Origin: Strix aluco
Lineage: Eukaryota; Chordata; Aves; Strigiformes; Strigidae
Assembly (NCBI RefSeq): GCF_031877795.1
Contig: NC_133955.1
Location: 1,426,001-1,490,000, forward strand
Reading direction: 5' to 3'
DNA: 64,000 nucleotides
Shown here: positions 1-14,000 of the stretch, one piece after another
How the letters are laid out: the number at the start of each line of letters is the position of its first letter
Position numbering within the stretch: the stretch's first letter is position 1
Made by a program: the position numbers and the translations under genes
The notes under the pieces: generated by a model
Seen by the model: only the letters and a program-made list of their open reading frames with translations
Told to the model about the DNA's origin: nothing
Databases searched by the model: none

Positions 1-899
1 GGCAGGCAGAGAATTCCCTGCTAGCACCTCCTCTGTGCCTGGGAAGCAGAAGTGTTCACATTGCTTCGTAGAATCGCTTTTGTGCAGAAAACACTAACAC
101 TTGTTCAGAACGAAAGAAAGCACAGAGCCCCAGATTTTATGTTGTCCTGGACAGCTTGCAGAGCACTGGGGAAAGGCAGGCAGAGAATTCCCTGCTCGCA
201 CCTTCTCTATGCCTGGGAAGCAGAAGTGTTCACATTGCTTCGCAGAATCGCTTTTGTGCAGAAAATAGTAACACTTGTTCAGAACGAAAGAAAGCACAGA
301 GCCCCAGATTTTATGTTGTCCTGGACAGCTTGCAGAGCACTGGGGAAAGGCAGGCAGAGAATTCCCTGCTAGCACCTTCTCTGTGCCTGTTCACATTGCT
401 TCGCAGAATCGCTTTTGTGCAGAAAACAGTAACACTTGTTCAGAACGAAAGAAAGCACAGAGCCCCAGATTTGCTGTTGTCCTGGAGAGCTTGCAGAGCA
501 CTGGGGAAAGGCAGGCAGAGAATTCCCTGCTCGCAGCTTCTCTGTGCCTGGGAAGCAGAAGTGTTCACATTGCTTCGCAGAATCGCTTTTGTGCAGAAAA
601 CACTAACACTTGTTCAGAACGAAAGAAAGCACAGAGCCCCAGATTTTATGTTGTCCTGGACAGCTTGCAGAGCACTGGGGAAAGGCAGGCAGAGAATTCC
701 CTGCTAGCACCTTCTCTGTGCCTGTTCACATTGCTTCGCAGAATCGCTTTTGTGCAGAAAACACTAACACTTGTTCAGAACGAAAGAAAGCACAGAGCCC
801 CAGATTTTATGTTGTCCTGGAGAGCTTGCAGAGCACTGGGGAAAGGCAGGCAGAGAATTCCCTGCTCGCAGCTTCTCTGTGCCTGGGAAGCAGAAGTGT

Positions 900-3800
900 T
901 CACATCGCTTCGCAGAATCGCTTTTGTGCAGAAAACACTAACACTTGTTCAGAACGAAAGAAAGCACAGAGCCCCAGATTTTATGTTGTCCTGGACAGCT
1001 TGCAGAGCACTGGGGAAAGGCAGGCAGAGAATTCCCTGCTCGCACCTTCTCTGTGCCTGGGAAGCAGAAGTGTTCACATTGCTTCGCAGAATCGCTTTTG
1101 TGCAGAAAATAGTAACACTTGTTCAGAACGAAAGAAAGCACAGAGCCCCAGATTTTATGTTGTCCTGGAGAGCTTGCAGAGCACTGGGGAAAGGCAGGCA
1201 GAGAATTCCCTGCTAGCACCTTCTCTGTGCCTGTTCACATTGCTTCGCAGAATCGCTTTTGTGCAGAAAACAGTAACACTTGTTCAGAACGAAAGAAAGC
1301 ACAGAGCCCCAGATTTGCTGTTGTCCTGGAGAGCTTGCAGAGCACTGGGGAAAGGCAGGCAGAGAATTCCCTGCTCGCACCTTCTCTGTGCCTGGGAAGC
1401 AGAAGTGTTCACATTGCTTCGCAGAATCGCTTTTGTGCAGAAAACAGTAACACTTGTTCAGAACGAAAGAAAGCACAGAGCCCCAGATTTTATGTTGTCC
1501 TGGACAGCTTGCAGAGCACTGGGGAAAGGCAGGCAGAGAATTCCCTGCTCGCACCTTCTCTGTGCCTGGGAAGCAGAGGTGTTCACATTGCTTCGCAGAA
1601 TCGCTTTTGTGCAGAAAACAGTAACACTTGTTCAGAACGAAAGAAAGCACAGAGCCCCAGATTTTATGTTGTCCTGGAGAGCTTGCAGAGCACTGGGGAA
1701 AGGCAGGCAGAGAATTCCCTGCTAGCACCTTCTCTGTGCCTGTTCACATTGCTTCGCAGAATTGCTTTTGTGCAGAAAACACTAACACTTGTTCAGAACG
1801 AAAGAAAGCACAGAGCCCCAGATTTGCTGTTGTCCTGGAGAGCTTGCAGAGCACTGGGGAAAGGCAGGCAGAGAATTCCCTGCTCGCACCTTCTCTGTGC
1901 CTGGGAAGCAGAAGTGTTCACATTGCTTCGTAGAATCGCTTTTGTGCAGAAAACACTAACACTTGTTCAGAACGAAAGAAAGCACAGAGCCCCAGATTTT
2001 ATGTTGTCCTGGACAGCTTGCAGAGCACTGGGGAAAGGCAGGCAGAGAATTCCCTGCTAGCAGCTTCTCTGTGCCTGTTCACATTGCTTCGCAGAATCGC
2101 TTTTGTGCAGAAAACAGTAACACTTGTTCAGAACGAAAGAAAGCACAGAGCCCCAGATTTTATGTTGTCCTGGAGAGCTTGCAGAGCACTGGGGAAAGGC
2201 AGGCAGAGAATTCCCTGCTCGCACCTTCTCTGTGCCTGGGAAGCAGAAGTGTTCACATTGCTTCGTAGAATCGCTTTTGTGCAGAAAACACTAACATCTG
2301 TTCAGAACGAAAGAAAGCACAGAGCCCCAGATTTGCTGTTGTCCTGGAGAGCTTACAGAGCACTGGGGAAAGGCAGGCAGAGAATTCCCTGCTAGCACCT
2401 CCTCTGCGCCTGGGAAGCAGAAGTGTTCACATTGCTTCGCAGAATCGCTTTTGTGCAGAAAACACTAACACTTGTTCAGAACAAAAGAAAGCACAGAGCC
2501 CCAGATTTTATGTTGTCCTGGACAGCTTGCAGAGCACTGGGGAAAGGCAGGCAGAGAATTCCCTGCTCGCACCTTCTCTGTGCCTGGGAAGCAGAAGTGT
2601 TCACATTGCTTCGCAGAATCGCTTTTGTGCAGAAAACAGTAACACTTGTTCAGAACGAAAGAAAGCACAGAGCCCCAGATTTTATGTTGTCCTGGACAGC
2701 TTGCAGAGCACTGGGGAAAGGCAGGCAGAGAATTCCCTGCTCGCACCTTCTCTGTGCCTGGGAAGCAGAGGTGTTCACATTGCTTCGCAGAATCGCTTTT
2801 GTGCAGAAAACAGTAACACTTGTTCAGAACGAAAGAAAGCACAGAGCCCCAGATTTTATGTTGTCCTGGAGAGCTTGCAGAGCACTGGGGAAAGGCAGGC
2901 AGAGAATTCCCTGCTAGCACCTTCTCTGTGCCTGTTCACATTGCTTCGCAGAATCGCTTTTGTGCAGAAAACAGTAACACTTGTTCAGAACGAAAGAAAG
3001 CACAGAGCCCCAGATTTTATGTTGTCCTGGACAGCTTGCAGAGCACTGGGGAAAGGCAGGCAGAGAATTCCCTGCTCGCAGCTTCTCTGTGCCTGGGAAG
3101 CAGAAGTGTTCACATCGCTTCGCAGAATCGCTTTTGTGCAGAAAACACTAACACTTGTTCAGAACGAAAGAAAGCACAGAGCCCCAGATTTTATGTTGTC
3201 CTGGACAGCTTGCAGAGCACTGGGGAAAGGCAGGCAGAGAATTCCCTGCTCGCACCTTCTCTGTGCCTGGGAAGCAGAAGTGTTCACATTGCTTCGTAGA
3301 ATCGCTTTTGTGCAGAAAACACTAACACTTGTTCAGAACGAAAGAAAGCACAGAGCCCCAGATTTTATGTTGTCCTGGACAGCTTGCAGAGCACTGGGGA
3401 AAGGCAGGCAGAGAATTCCCTGCTAGCACCTCCTCTGTGCCTGGGAAGCAGAAGTGTTCACATTGCTTCGCAGAATCGCTTTTGTGCAGAAAATAGTAAC
3501 ACTTGTTCAGAACGAAAGAAAGCACAGAGCCCCAGATTTTATGTTGTCCTGGAGAGCTTGCAGAGCACTGGGGAAAGGCAGGCAGAGAATTCCCTGCTAG
3601 CACCTTCTCTGTGCCTGTTCACATTGCTTCGCAGAATCGCTTTTGTGCAGAAAACAGTAACACTTGTTCAGAACGAAAGAAAGCACAGAGCCCCAGATTT
3701 GCTGTTGTCCTGGAGAGCTTGCAGAGCACTGGGGAAAGGCAGGCAGAGAATTCCCTGCTCGCACCTTCTCTGTGCCTGGGAAGCAGAAGTGTTCACATTG

Positions 3801-4790
3801 CTTCGCAGAATCGCTTTTGTGCAGAAAACAGTAACACTTGTTCAGAACGAAAGAAAGCACAGAGCCCCAGATTTTATGTTGTCCTGGACAGCTTGCAGAG
3901 CACTGGGGAAAGGCAGGCAGAGAATTCCCTGCTCGCACCTTCTCTGTGCCTGGGAAGCAGAGGTGTTCACATTGCTTCGCAGAATCGCTTTTGTGCAGAA
4001 AACAGTAACACTTGTTCAGAACGAAAGAAAGCACAGAGCCCCAGATTTTATGTTGTCCTGGAGAGCTTGCAGAGCACTGGGGAAAGGCAGGCAGAGAATT
4101 CCCTGCTAGCACCTTCTCTGTGCCTGTTCACATTGCTTCGCAGAATTGCTTTTGTGCAGAAAACACTAACACTTGTTCAGAACGAAAGAAAGCACAGAGC
4201 CCCAGATTTGCTGTTGTCCTGGAGAGCTTGCAGAGCACTGGGGAAAGGCAGGCAGAGAATTCCCTGCTCGCACCTTCTCTGTGCCTGGGAAGCAGAAGTG
4301 TTCACATTGCTTCGTAGAATCGCTTTTGTGCAGAAAACACTAACACTTGTTCAGAACGAAAGAAAGCACAGAGCCCCAGATTTTATGTTGTCCTGGACAG
4401 CTTGCAGAGCACTGGGGAAAGGCAGGCAGAGAATTCCCTGCTCGCACCTTCTCTGTGCCTGTTCACATTGCTTCGCAGAATCGCTTTTGTGCAGAAAACA
4501 GTAACACTTGTTCAGAACGAAAGAAAGCACAGAGCCCCAGATTTTATGTTGTCCTGGAGAGCTTGCAGAGCACTGGGGAAAGGCAGGCAGAGAATTCCCT
4601 GCTCGCACCTTCTCTGTGCCTGGGAAGCAGAAGTGTTCACATTGCTTCGCAGAATCGCTTTTGTGCCGAAAACACTAACACTTGTTCAGAACGAAAGAAA
4701 GCACAGAGCCCCAGATTTTATGTTGTCCTGGACAGCTTGCAGAGCACTGGGGAAAGGCAGGCAGAGAATTCCCTGCTCGCACCTTCTCTG
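900..4790. repeat. Older 2384-bp higher-order repeat pair
   Basis: Variant patterns near 900-2400 recur near 3284-4790 at an offset of 2384 bp, which equals 14 monomers (10 long and 4 short). Beyond that the offset shifts to 2558 bp, one extra 174-bp monomer, so the second copy gained or the first lost one unit. Boundaries are approximate. Confidence 0.7.
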
Positions 4791-7149
4791 TGCCTGGGAA
4801 GCAGAAGTGTTCACATTGCTTCGTAGAATCGCTTTTGTGCAGAAAACACTAACATCTGTTCAGAACGAAAGAAAGCACAGAGCCCCAGATTTGCTGTTGT
4901 CCTGGAGAGCTTACAGAGCACTGGGGAAAGGCAGGCAGAGAATTCCCTGCTAGCACCTCCTCTGCGCCTGGGAAGCAGAAGTGTTCACATTGCTTCGCAG
5001 AATCGCTTTTGTGCAGAAAACACTAACACTTGTTCAGAACGAAAGAAAGCACAGAGCCCCAGATTTTATGTTGTCCTGGACAGCTTGCAGAGCACTGGGG
5101 AAAGGCAGGCAGAGAATTCCCTGCTCGCACCTTCTCTGTGCCTGGGAAGCAGAAGTGTTCACATTGCTTCGCAGAATCGCTTTTGTGCAGAAAACACTAA
5201 CACTTGTTCAGAACGAAAGAAAGCACAGAGCCCCAGATTTTATGTTGTCCTGGACAGCTTGCAGAGCACTGGGGAAAGGCAGGCAGAGAATTCCCTGCTC
5301 GCACCTTCTCTGTGCCTGGGAAGCAGAAGTGTTCCCATTGCTTCGCAGAATCGCTTTTGTGCAGAAAACACTAACACTTGTTCAGAACAAAAGAAAGCAC
5401 AGAGCCCCAGATTTTATGTTGTCCTGGAGAGCTTGCAGAGCACTGGGGAAAGGCAGGCAGAGAGTTCCCTGCTAGCACCTTCTCTGTGCCTGTTCACATT
5501 GCTTCGCAGAATCGCTTTTGTGCAGAAAACAGTAACACTTGTTCAGAACGAAAGAAAGCACAGAGCCCCAGATTTTATGTTGTCCTGGAGAGCTTGCAGA
5601 GCACTGCGGAAAGGCAGGCAGAGAATTCCCTGCTAGCACCTTCTCTGTGCCTGGGAAGCAGAAGTGTTCACATTGCTTCGCAGAATCGCTTTTGTGCAGA
5701 AAACAGTAACACTTGTTCAGAACGAAAGAAAGCACAGAGCCCCAGATTTTATGTTGTCCTGGACAGCTTGCAGAGCACTGGGGAAAGGCAGGCAGAGAAT
5801 TCCCTGCTCGCACCTTCTCTGTGCCTGTTCACATTGCTTCGCAGAATCGCTTTTGTCCAGAAAACACTAACACTTGTTCAGAACGAAAGAAAGCACAGAG
5901 CCCCAGATTTTATGTTGTCCTGGAGAGCTTGCAGAGCACTGGGGAAAGGCAGGCAGAGAATTCCCTGCTCGCACCTTCTCTGTGCCTGTTCACATTGCTT
6001 CGCAGAATCGCTTTTGTGCAGAAAACAGTAACACTTTTTCAGAACGAAAGAAAGCACAGAGCCCCAGATTTGCTGTTGTCCTGGAGAGCTTGCAGAGCAC
6101 TGGGGAAAGGCAGGCAGAGAATTCCCTGCTCGCACCTTCTCTGTGCCTGGGAAGCAGAAGTGTTCACATTGCTTCGTAGAATCGCTTTTGTGCAGAAAAC
6201 ACTAACACTTGTTCAGAACGAAAGAAAGCACAGAGCCCCAGATTTGCTGTTGTCCTGGACAGCTTGCAGAGCACTGGGGAAAGGCAGGCAGAGAATTCCC
6301 TGCTCGCAGCTTCTCTGTGCCTGGGAAGCAGAAGTGTTCACATTGCTTCGCAGAATCGCTTTTGTGCAGAAAACACTAACACTTGTTCAGAACAAAAGAA
6401 AGCACAGAGCCCCAGATTTTATGTTGTCCTGGACAGCTTGCAGAGCACTGGGGAAAGGCAGGCAGAGAATTCCCTGCTCGCACCTTCTCTGTGCCTGGGA
6501 AGCAGAAGTGTTCACATTGCTTCGCAGAATCGCTTTTGTGCAGAAAACAGTAACACTTGTTCAGAACGAAAGAAAGCACAGAGCCCCAGATTTTATGTTG
6601 TCCTGGACAGCTTGCAGAGCACTGGGGAAAGGCAGGCAGAGAATTCCCTGCTCGCACCTTCTCTGTGCCTGGGAAGCAGAAGTGTTCACATTGCTTCGTA
6701 GAATCGCTTTTGTGCAGAAAACACTAACACTTGTTCAGAACGAAAGAAAGCACAGAGCCCCAGATTTTATGTTGTCCTGGACAGCTTGCAGAGCACTGGG
6801 GAAAGGCAGGCAGAGAATTCCCTGCTCGCACCTTCTCTATGCCTGGGAAGCAGAAGTGTTCACATTGCTTCGCAGAATCGCTTTTGTGCAGAAAATAGTA
6901 ACACTTGTTCAGAACGAAAGAAAGCACAGAGCCCCAGATTTTATGTTGTCCTGGACAGCTTGCAGAGCACTGGGGAAAGGCAGGCAGAGAATTCCCTGCT
7001 AGCACCTTCTCTGTGCCTGTTCACATTGCTTCGCAGAATTGCTTTTGTGCAGAAAACACTAACACTTGTTCAGAACGAAAGAAAGCACAGAGCCCCAGAT
7101 TTGCTGTTGTCCTGGAGAGCTTGCAGAGCACTGGGGAAAGGCAGGCAGA

Positions 7150-9870
7150 GAATTCCCTGCTCGCAGCTTCTCTGTGCCTGGGAAGCAGAAGTGTTCACAT
7201 TGCTTCGCAGAATCGCTTTTCTGCAGAAAACACTAACACTTGTTCAGAACGAAAGAAAGCACAGAGCCCCAGATTTTATGTTGTCCTGGACAGCTTGCAG
7301 AGCACTGGGGAAAGGCAGGCAGAGAATTCCCTGCTCGCACCTTCTCTGTGCCTGTTCACATTGCTTCGCAGAATCGCTTTTGTGCAGAAAACAGTAACAC
7401 TTGTTGAGAACGAAAGAAAGCACAGAGCCCCAGATTTTATGTTGTCCTGGAGAGCTTGCAGAGCACTGGGGAAAGGCAGGCAGAGAATTCCCTGCTCGCA
7501 CCTTCTCTGTGCCTGGGAAGCAGAAGTGTTCACATTGCTTCGCAGAATCGCTTTTGTGCAGAAAACAGTAACACTTGTTCAGAACAAAAGAAAGCACAGA
7601 GCCCCAGATTTTATGTTGTCCTGGAGAGCTTGCAGAGCACTGGGGAAAGGCAGGCAGAGAATTCCCTGCTAGCACCTTCTCTGTGCCTGTTCACATTGCT
7701 TCGCAGAATCGATTTTGTGCAGAAAACACTAACACTTGTTCAGAACGAAAGAAAGCACAGAGTCCCAGATTTGCTGTTGTCCTGGAGAGCTTGCAGAGCA
7801 CTGGGGAAAGGCAGGCAGAGAATTCCCTGCTCGCACCTTCTCTGTGCCTGGGAAGCAGAAGTGTTCACATTGCTTCGCAGAATCGCTTTTCTGCAGAAAA
7901 CACTAACACTTGTTCAGAACGAAAGAAAGCACAGAGCCCCAGATTTTATGTTGTCCTGGACAGCTTGCAGAGCACTGGGGAAAGGCAGGCAGAGAATTCC
8001 CTGCTCGCAGCTTCTCTGTGCCTGGGAAGCAGAAGTGTTCACATTGCTTCGCAGAATCGCTTTTCTGCAGAAAACACTAACACTTGTTCAGAACGAAAGA
8101 AAGCACAGAGCCCCAGATTTTATGTTGTCCTGGACAGCTTGCAGAGCACTGGGGAAAGGCAGGCAGAGAATTCCCTGCTAGCACCTTCTCTGTGCCTGTT
8201 CACATTGCTTCGCAGAATCGCTTTTGTGCAGAAAACATTAACACTTGTTCAGAATGAAAGAAAGCACAGAGCCCCAGATTTTATGTTGTCCTGGACAGCT
8301 TGCAGAGCACTGGGGAAAGGCAGGCAGAGAATTCCCTGCTCGCACCTTCTCTGTGCCTGGGAAGCAGCAGTGTTCACATTGCTTCGCAGAATCGCTTTTG
8401 TGCAGAAAACAGTAACACTTGTTCAGAACGAAAGAAAGCACAGAGCCCCAGATTTTATGTTGTCCTGGAGAGCTTGCAGAGCACTGGGGAAAGGCAGGCA
8501 GAGAATTCCCTGCTAGCACCTTCTCTGTGCCTGTTCACATTGCTTCGCAGAATCGCTTTTGTGCAGAAAACACTAACACTTGTTCAGAACGAAAGAAAGC
8601 ACAGAGCCCCAGATTTTATGTTGTCCTGGACAGCTTGCAGAGCACTGGGGAAAGGCAGGCAGAGAATTCCCTGCTAGCACCTTCTCTGTGCCTGGGAAGC
8701 AGAAGTGTTCACATTGCTTCGCAGAATCGCTTTTGTGCAGAAAATAGTAACACTTGTTCAGAACGAAAGAAAGCACAGAGCCCCAGATTTTATGTTGTCC
8801 TGGAGAGCTTGCAGAGCACTGGGGAAAGGCAGGCAGAGAATTCCGTGCTAGCACCTTCTCTGTGCCTGTTCACATTGCTTCGCAGAATCGCTTTTGTGCA
8901 GAAAACAGTAACACTTGTTCAGAACGAAAGAAAGCACAGAGCCCCAGATTTTATGTTGTCCTGGAGAGCTTGCAGAGCACTGGGGAAAGGCAGGCAGAGA
9001 ATTCCCTGCTAGCACCTTCTCTGTGCCTGTTCACATTGCTTCGCAGAATCGCTTTTGTCCAGAAAACACTAACACTTGTTCAGAACAAAAGAAAGCACAG
9101 AGCCCCAGATTTTATGTTGTCCTGGAGAGCTTGCAGAGCACTGGGGAAAGGCAGGCAGAGAATTCCCTGCTCGCACCTTCTCTGTGCCTGTTCACATTGC
9201 TTCGCAGAATCGCTTTTGTGCAGAAAACACTAACACTTGTTCAGAACGAAAGAAAGCACAGAGCCCCAGATTTGCTGTTGTCCTGGAGAGGTTGCAGAGC
9301 ACTGCGGAAAGGCAGGCAGAGAATTCCCTGCTCGCAGCTTCTCTGTGCCTGGGAAGCAGAAGTGTTCACATTGCTTCGCAGAATCGCTTTTCTGCAGAAA
9401 ACACTAACACTTGTTCAGAACGAAAGAAAGCACAGAGCCCCAGATTTTATGTTGTCCTGGACAGCTTGCAGAGCACTGGGGAAAGGCAGGCAGAGAATTC
9501 CCTGCTCGCACCTTCTCTGTGCCTGTTCACATTGCTTCGCAGAATCGCTTTTGTGCAGAAAACAGTAACACTTGTTGAGAACGAAAGAAAGCACAGAGCC
9601 CCAGATTTTATGTTGTCCTGGAGAGCTTGCAGAGCACTGGGGAAAGGCAGGCAGAGAATTCCCTGCTCGCACCTTCTCTGTGCCTGGGAAGCAGAAGTGT
9701 TCACATTGCTTCGCAGAATCGCTTTTGTGCAGAAAACACTAACACTTGTTCAGAACAAAAGAAAGCACAGAGCCCCAGATTTGCTGTTGTCCTGCAGAGC
9801 TTGCAGAGCACTGGGGAAAGGCAGGCAGAGAATTCCCTGCTAGCACCTTCTCTGTGCCTGTTCACATTGC
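7150..9870. repeat. 2171-bp higher-order repeat pair, partial
   Basis: Monomers at about 7150-7700 recur at about 9320-9870 with a 2171-bp offset (13 monomers: 6 long and 7 short). Both copies share the rarer CTTTTCTGCAG and CTTGTTGAGAACG variants. Separately, the start of the window (about 50-375) reappears at about 6680-7005 with an offset of 6630 bp, or 39 monomers. Confidence 0.65.
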
Positions 9871-11009
9871 TTCGCAGAATCGATTTTGTGCAGAAAACAG
9901 TAACACTTGTTCAGAACGAAAGAAAGCACAGAGCCCCAGATTTGCTGTTGTCCTGGAGAGCTTGCAGAGCACTGGGGAAAGGCAGGCAGAGAATTCCCTG
10001 CTCGCACCTTCTCTGTGCCTGTTCACATTGCTTCGCAGAATCGATTTTGTGCAGAAAACACTAACACTTGTTCAGAACGAAAGAAAGCACAGAGCCCCAG
10101 ATTTTATGTTGTCCTGGACAGCTTGCAGAGCACTGGGGAAAGGCAGGCAGAGAATTCCCTGCTAGCACCTTCTCTGTGCCTGTTCACATTGCTTTGCAGA
10201 ATCGATTTTGTGCAGAAAACAGTAACACTTGTTCAGAACGAAAGAAAGCACAGAGCCCCAGATTTTATGTTGTCCTGGAGAGCTTGCAGAGCACTGGGGA
10301 AAGGCAGGCAGAGAATTCCCTGCTAGCACCTTCTCTGTGCCTGGGAAGCAGAAGTGTTCACATTGCTTCGTAGAATCGCTTTTGTGCAGAAAACACTAAC
10401 ATCTGTTCAGAACGAAAGAAAGCACAGAGCCCCAGGTTTTATGTTGTCCTGGAGAGCTTACAGAGCACTGGGGAAAGGCAGGCAGAGAATTCCCTGCTCG
10501 CACCTCCTCTGTGCCTGGGAAGCAGAGGTGTTCACATTGCTTCGCAGAATCGCTTTTGTGCAGAAAACAGTAACACTTGTTCAGAACGAAAGAAAGCACA
10601 GAGCCCCAGATTTTATGTTGTCCTGGACAGCTTGCAGAGCACTGGGGAAAGGCAGGCAGAGAATTCCCTGCTCGCAGCTTCTCTGTGCCTGGGAAGCAGA
10701 AGTGTTCACATTGCTTCGCAGAATCGCTTTTGTGCAGAAAACAGTAACACTTGTTCAGAACGAAAGAAAGCACAGACCCCCAGATTTTATGTTGTCCTGG
10801 ACAGCTTGCAGAGCACTGGGGAAAGGCAGGCAGAGAATTCCCTGCTCGCACCTTCTCTGTGCCTGTTCACATTGCTTCGCAGAATCGCTTTTGTGCAGAA
10901 AACAGTAACACTTGTTCAGAACAAAAGAAAGCACAGAGCCCCAGATTTTATGTTGTCCTGGAGAGCTTGCAGAGCACTGGGGAAAGGCAGGCAGAGAATT
11001 CCCTGCTCG

Positions 11010-14000
11010 CACCTTCTCTGTGCCTGGGAAGCAGAAGTGTTCACATTGCTTCGCAGAATCGCTTTTGTGCAGAAAACAGTAACACTTGTTCAGAACGAAA
11101 GAAAGCACAGAGCCCCAGATTTTATGTTGTCCTGGACAGCTTGCAGAGCACTGGGGAAAGGCAGGCAGAGAATTCCCTGCTCGCAGCTTCTCTGTGCCTG
11201 GGAAGCAGAAGTGTTCACATTGCTTCGCAGAATCGCTTTTGTGCAGAAAACAGTAACACTTGTTCAGAACGAAAGAAAGCACAGAGCCCCAGATTTTATG
11301 TTGTCCTGGACAGCTTGCAGAGCACTGGGGAAAGGCAGGCAGAGAATTCCCTGCTCGCACCTTCTCTGTGCCTGTTCACATTGCTTCGCAGAATCGATTT
11401 TGTGCAGAAAACACTAACACTTGTTGAGAACGAAAGAAAGCACAGAGCCCCAGATTTTATGTTGTCCTGGAGAGCTTGCAGAGCACTGGGGAAAGGCAGG
11501 CAGAGAATTCCCTGCTAGCACCTTCTCTGTGCCTGGGAAGCAGAAGTGTTCACATTGCTTCGCAGAATCGCTTTTGTGCAGAAAACAGTAACACTTGTTC
11601 AGAACAAAAGAAAGCACAGAGCCCCAGATTTTATGTTGTCCTGGAGAGCTTGCAGAGCACTGGGGAAAGGCAGGCAGAGAATTCCCTGCTAGCACCTTCT
11701 CTGTGCCTGTTCACATTGCTTCGCAGAATCGATTTTGTGCAGAAAACACTAACACTTGTTCAGAACGAAAGAAAGCACAGAGTCCCAGATTTGCTGTTGT
11801 CCTGGAGAGCTTGCAGAGCACTGGGGAAAGGCAGGCAGAGAATTCCCTGCTCGCACCTTCTCTGTGCCTGGGAAGCAGAAGTGTTCACATTGCTTCGCAG
11901 AATCGCTTTTCTGCAGAAAACACTAACACTTGTTCAGAAGGAAAGAAAGCACAGAGCCCCAGATTTTATGTTGTCCTGGACAGCTTGCAGAGCACTGGGG
12001 AAAGGCAGGCAGAGAATTCCCTGCTAGCACCTTCTCTGTGCCTGTTCACATTGCTTCGCAGAATCGCTTTTGTGCAGAAAACAGTAACACTTGTTCAGAA
12101 GGAAAGAAAGCACAGAGCCCCAGATTTTATGTTGTCCTGGACAGCTTGCAGAGCACTGGGGAAAGGCAGGCAGAGAATTCCCTGCTAGCACCTTCTCTGT
12201 GCCTGTTCACATTGCTTCGCAGAATCGCTTTTGTGCAGAAAACAGTAACACTTGTTCAGAACGAAAGAAAGCACAGAGCCCCAGATTTTATGTTGTCCTG
12301 GACAGCTTGCAGAGCACTGGGGAAAGGCAGGCAGAGAATTCCCTGCTAGCACCTTCTCTGTGCCTGTTCACATTGCTTCGCAGAATCGCTTTTGTGCAGA
12401 AAACACTAACACTTGTTCAGAATGAAAGAAAGCACAGAGCCCCAGATTTTATGTTGTCCTGGACAGCTTGCAGAGCACTGGGGAAAGGCAGGCAGAGAAT
12501 TCCCTGCTCGCACCTTCTCTGTGCCTGTTCACATTGCTTCGCAGAATCGCTTTTGTGCAGAAAACAGTAACACTTGTTCAGAACGAAAGAAAGCACAGAG
12601 CCCCAGATTTTATGTTGTCCTGGAGAGCTTGCAGAGCACTGGGGAAAGGCAGGCAGAGAATTCCCTGCTCGCACCTTCTCTGTGCCTGGGAAGCAGAAGT
12701 GTTCACATTGCTTCGCAGAATCGCTTTTGTGCAGAAAACACTAACACTTGTTCAGAACAAAAGAAAGCACAGAGCCCCAGATTTGCTGTTGTCCTGCAGA
12801 GCTTGCAGAGCACTGGGGAAAGGCAGGCAGAGAATTCCCTGCTAGCACCTTCTCTGTGCCTGTTCACATTGCTTCGCAGAATCGCTTTTGTGCAGAAAAC
12901 AGTAACACTTGTTCAGAACGAAAGAAAGCACAGAGCCCCAGATTTGCTGTTGTCCTGGAGAGCTTGCAGAGCACTGGGGAAAGGCAGGCAGAGAATTCCC
13001 TGCTCGCACCTTCTCTGTGCCTGTTCACATTGCTTCGCAGAATCGATTTTGTGCAGAAAACACTAACACTTGTTCAGAACGAAAGAAAGCACAGAGCCCC
13101 AGATTTTATGTTGTCCTGGACAGCTTGCAGAGCACTGGGGAAAGGCAGGCAGAGAATTCCCTGCTCGCACCTTCTCTGTGCCTGTTCACATTGCTTCGCA
13201 GAATCGCTTTTGTGCAGAAAACAGTAACACTTGTTCAGAACGAAAGAAAGCACAGAGCCCCAGATTTTATGTTGTCCTGGAGAGCTTGCAGAGCACTGGG
13301 GAAAGGCAGGCAGAGAATTCCCTGCTCGCACCTTCTCTGTGCCTGGGAAGCAGAAGTGTTCACATTGCTTCGCAGAATCGCTTTTGTGCAGAAAACAGTA
13401 ACACTTGTTCAGAACAAAAGAAAGCACAGAGCCCCAGATTTGCTGTTGTCCTGCAGAGCTTGCAGAGCACTGGGGAAAGGCAGGCAGAGAATTCCCTGCT
13501 AGCACCTTCTCTGTGCCTGTTCACATTGCTTCGCAGAATCGATTTTGTGCAGAAAACAGTAACACTTGTTCAGAACGAAAGAAAGCACAGAGCCCCAGAT
13601 TTGCTGTTGTCCTGGAGAGCTTGCAGAGCACTGGGGAAAGGCAGGCAGAGAATTCCCTGCTCGCACCTTCTCTGTGCCTGTTCACATTGCTTCGCAGAAT
13701 CGATTTTGTGCAGAAAACACTAACACTTGTTCAGAACGAAAGAAAGCACAGAGCCCCAGATTTTATGTTGTCCTGGACAGCTTGCAGAGCACTGGGGAAA
13801 GGCAGGCAGAGAATTCCCTGCTCGCACCTTCTCTGTGCCTGTTCACATTGCTTCGCAGAATCGATTTTGTGCAGAAAACACTCACACTTGTTCAGAACGA
13901 AAGAAAGCACAGAGTCCCAGATTTGCTGTTGTCCTGGAGAGCTTGCAGAGCACTGGGGAAAGGCAGGCAGAGAATTCCCTGCTCGCACCTTCTCTGTGCC

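Noticed and set aside
240-260. CENP-B-box-like sequence in the monomer (CTTCGCAGAATCGCTTT)
   Set aside because: It matches TTCG and the central A of the mammalian box but not the CGGG core, so binding cannot be claimed.
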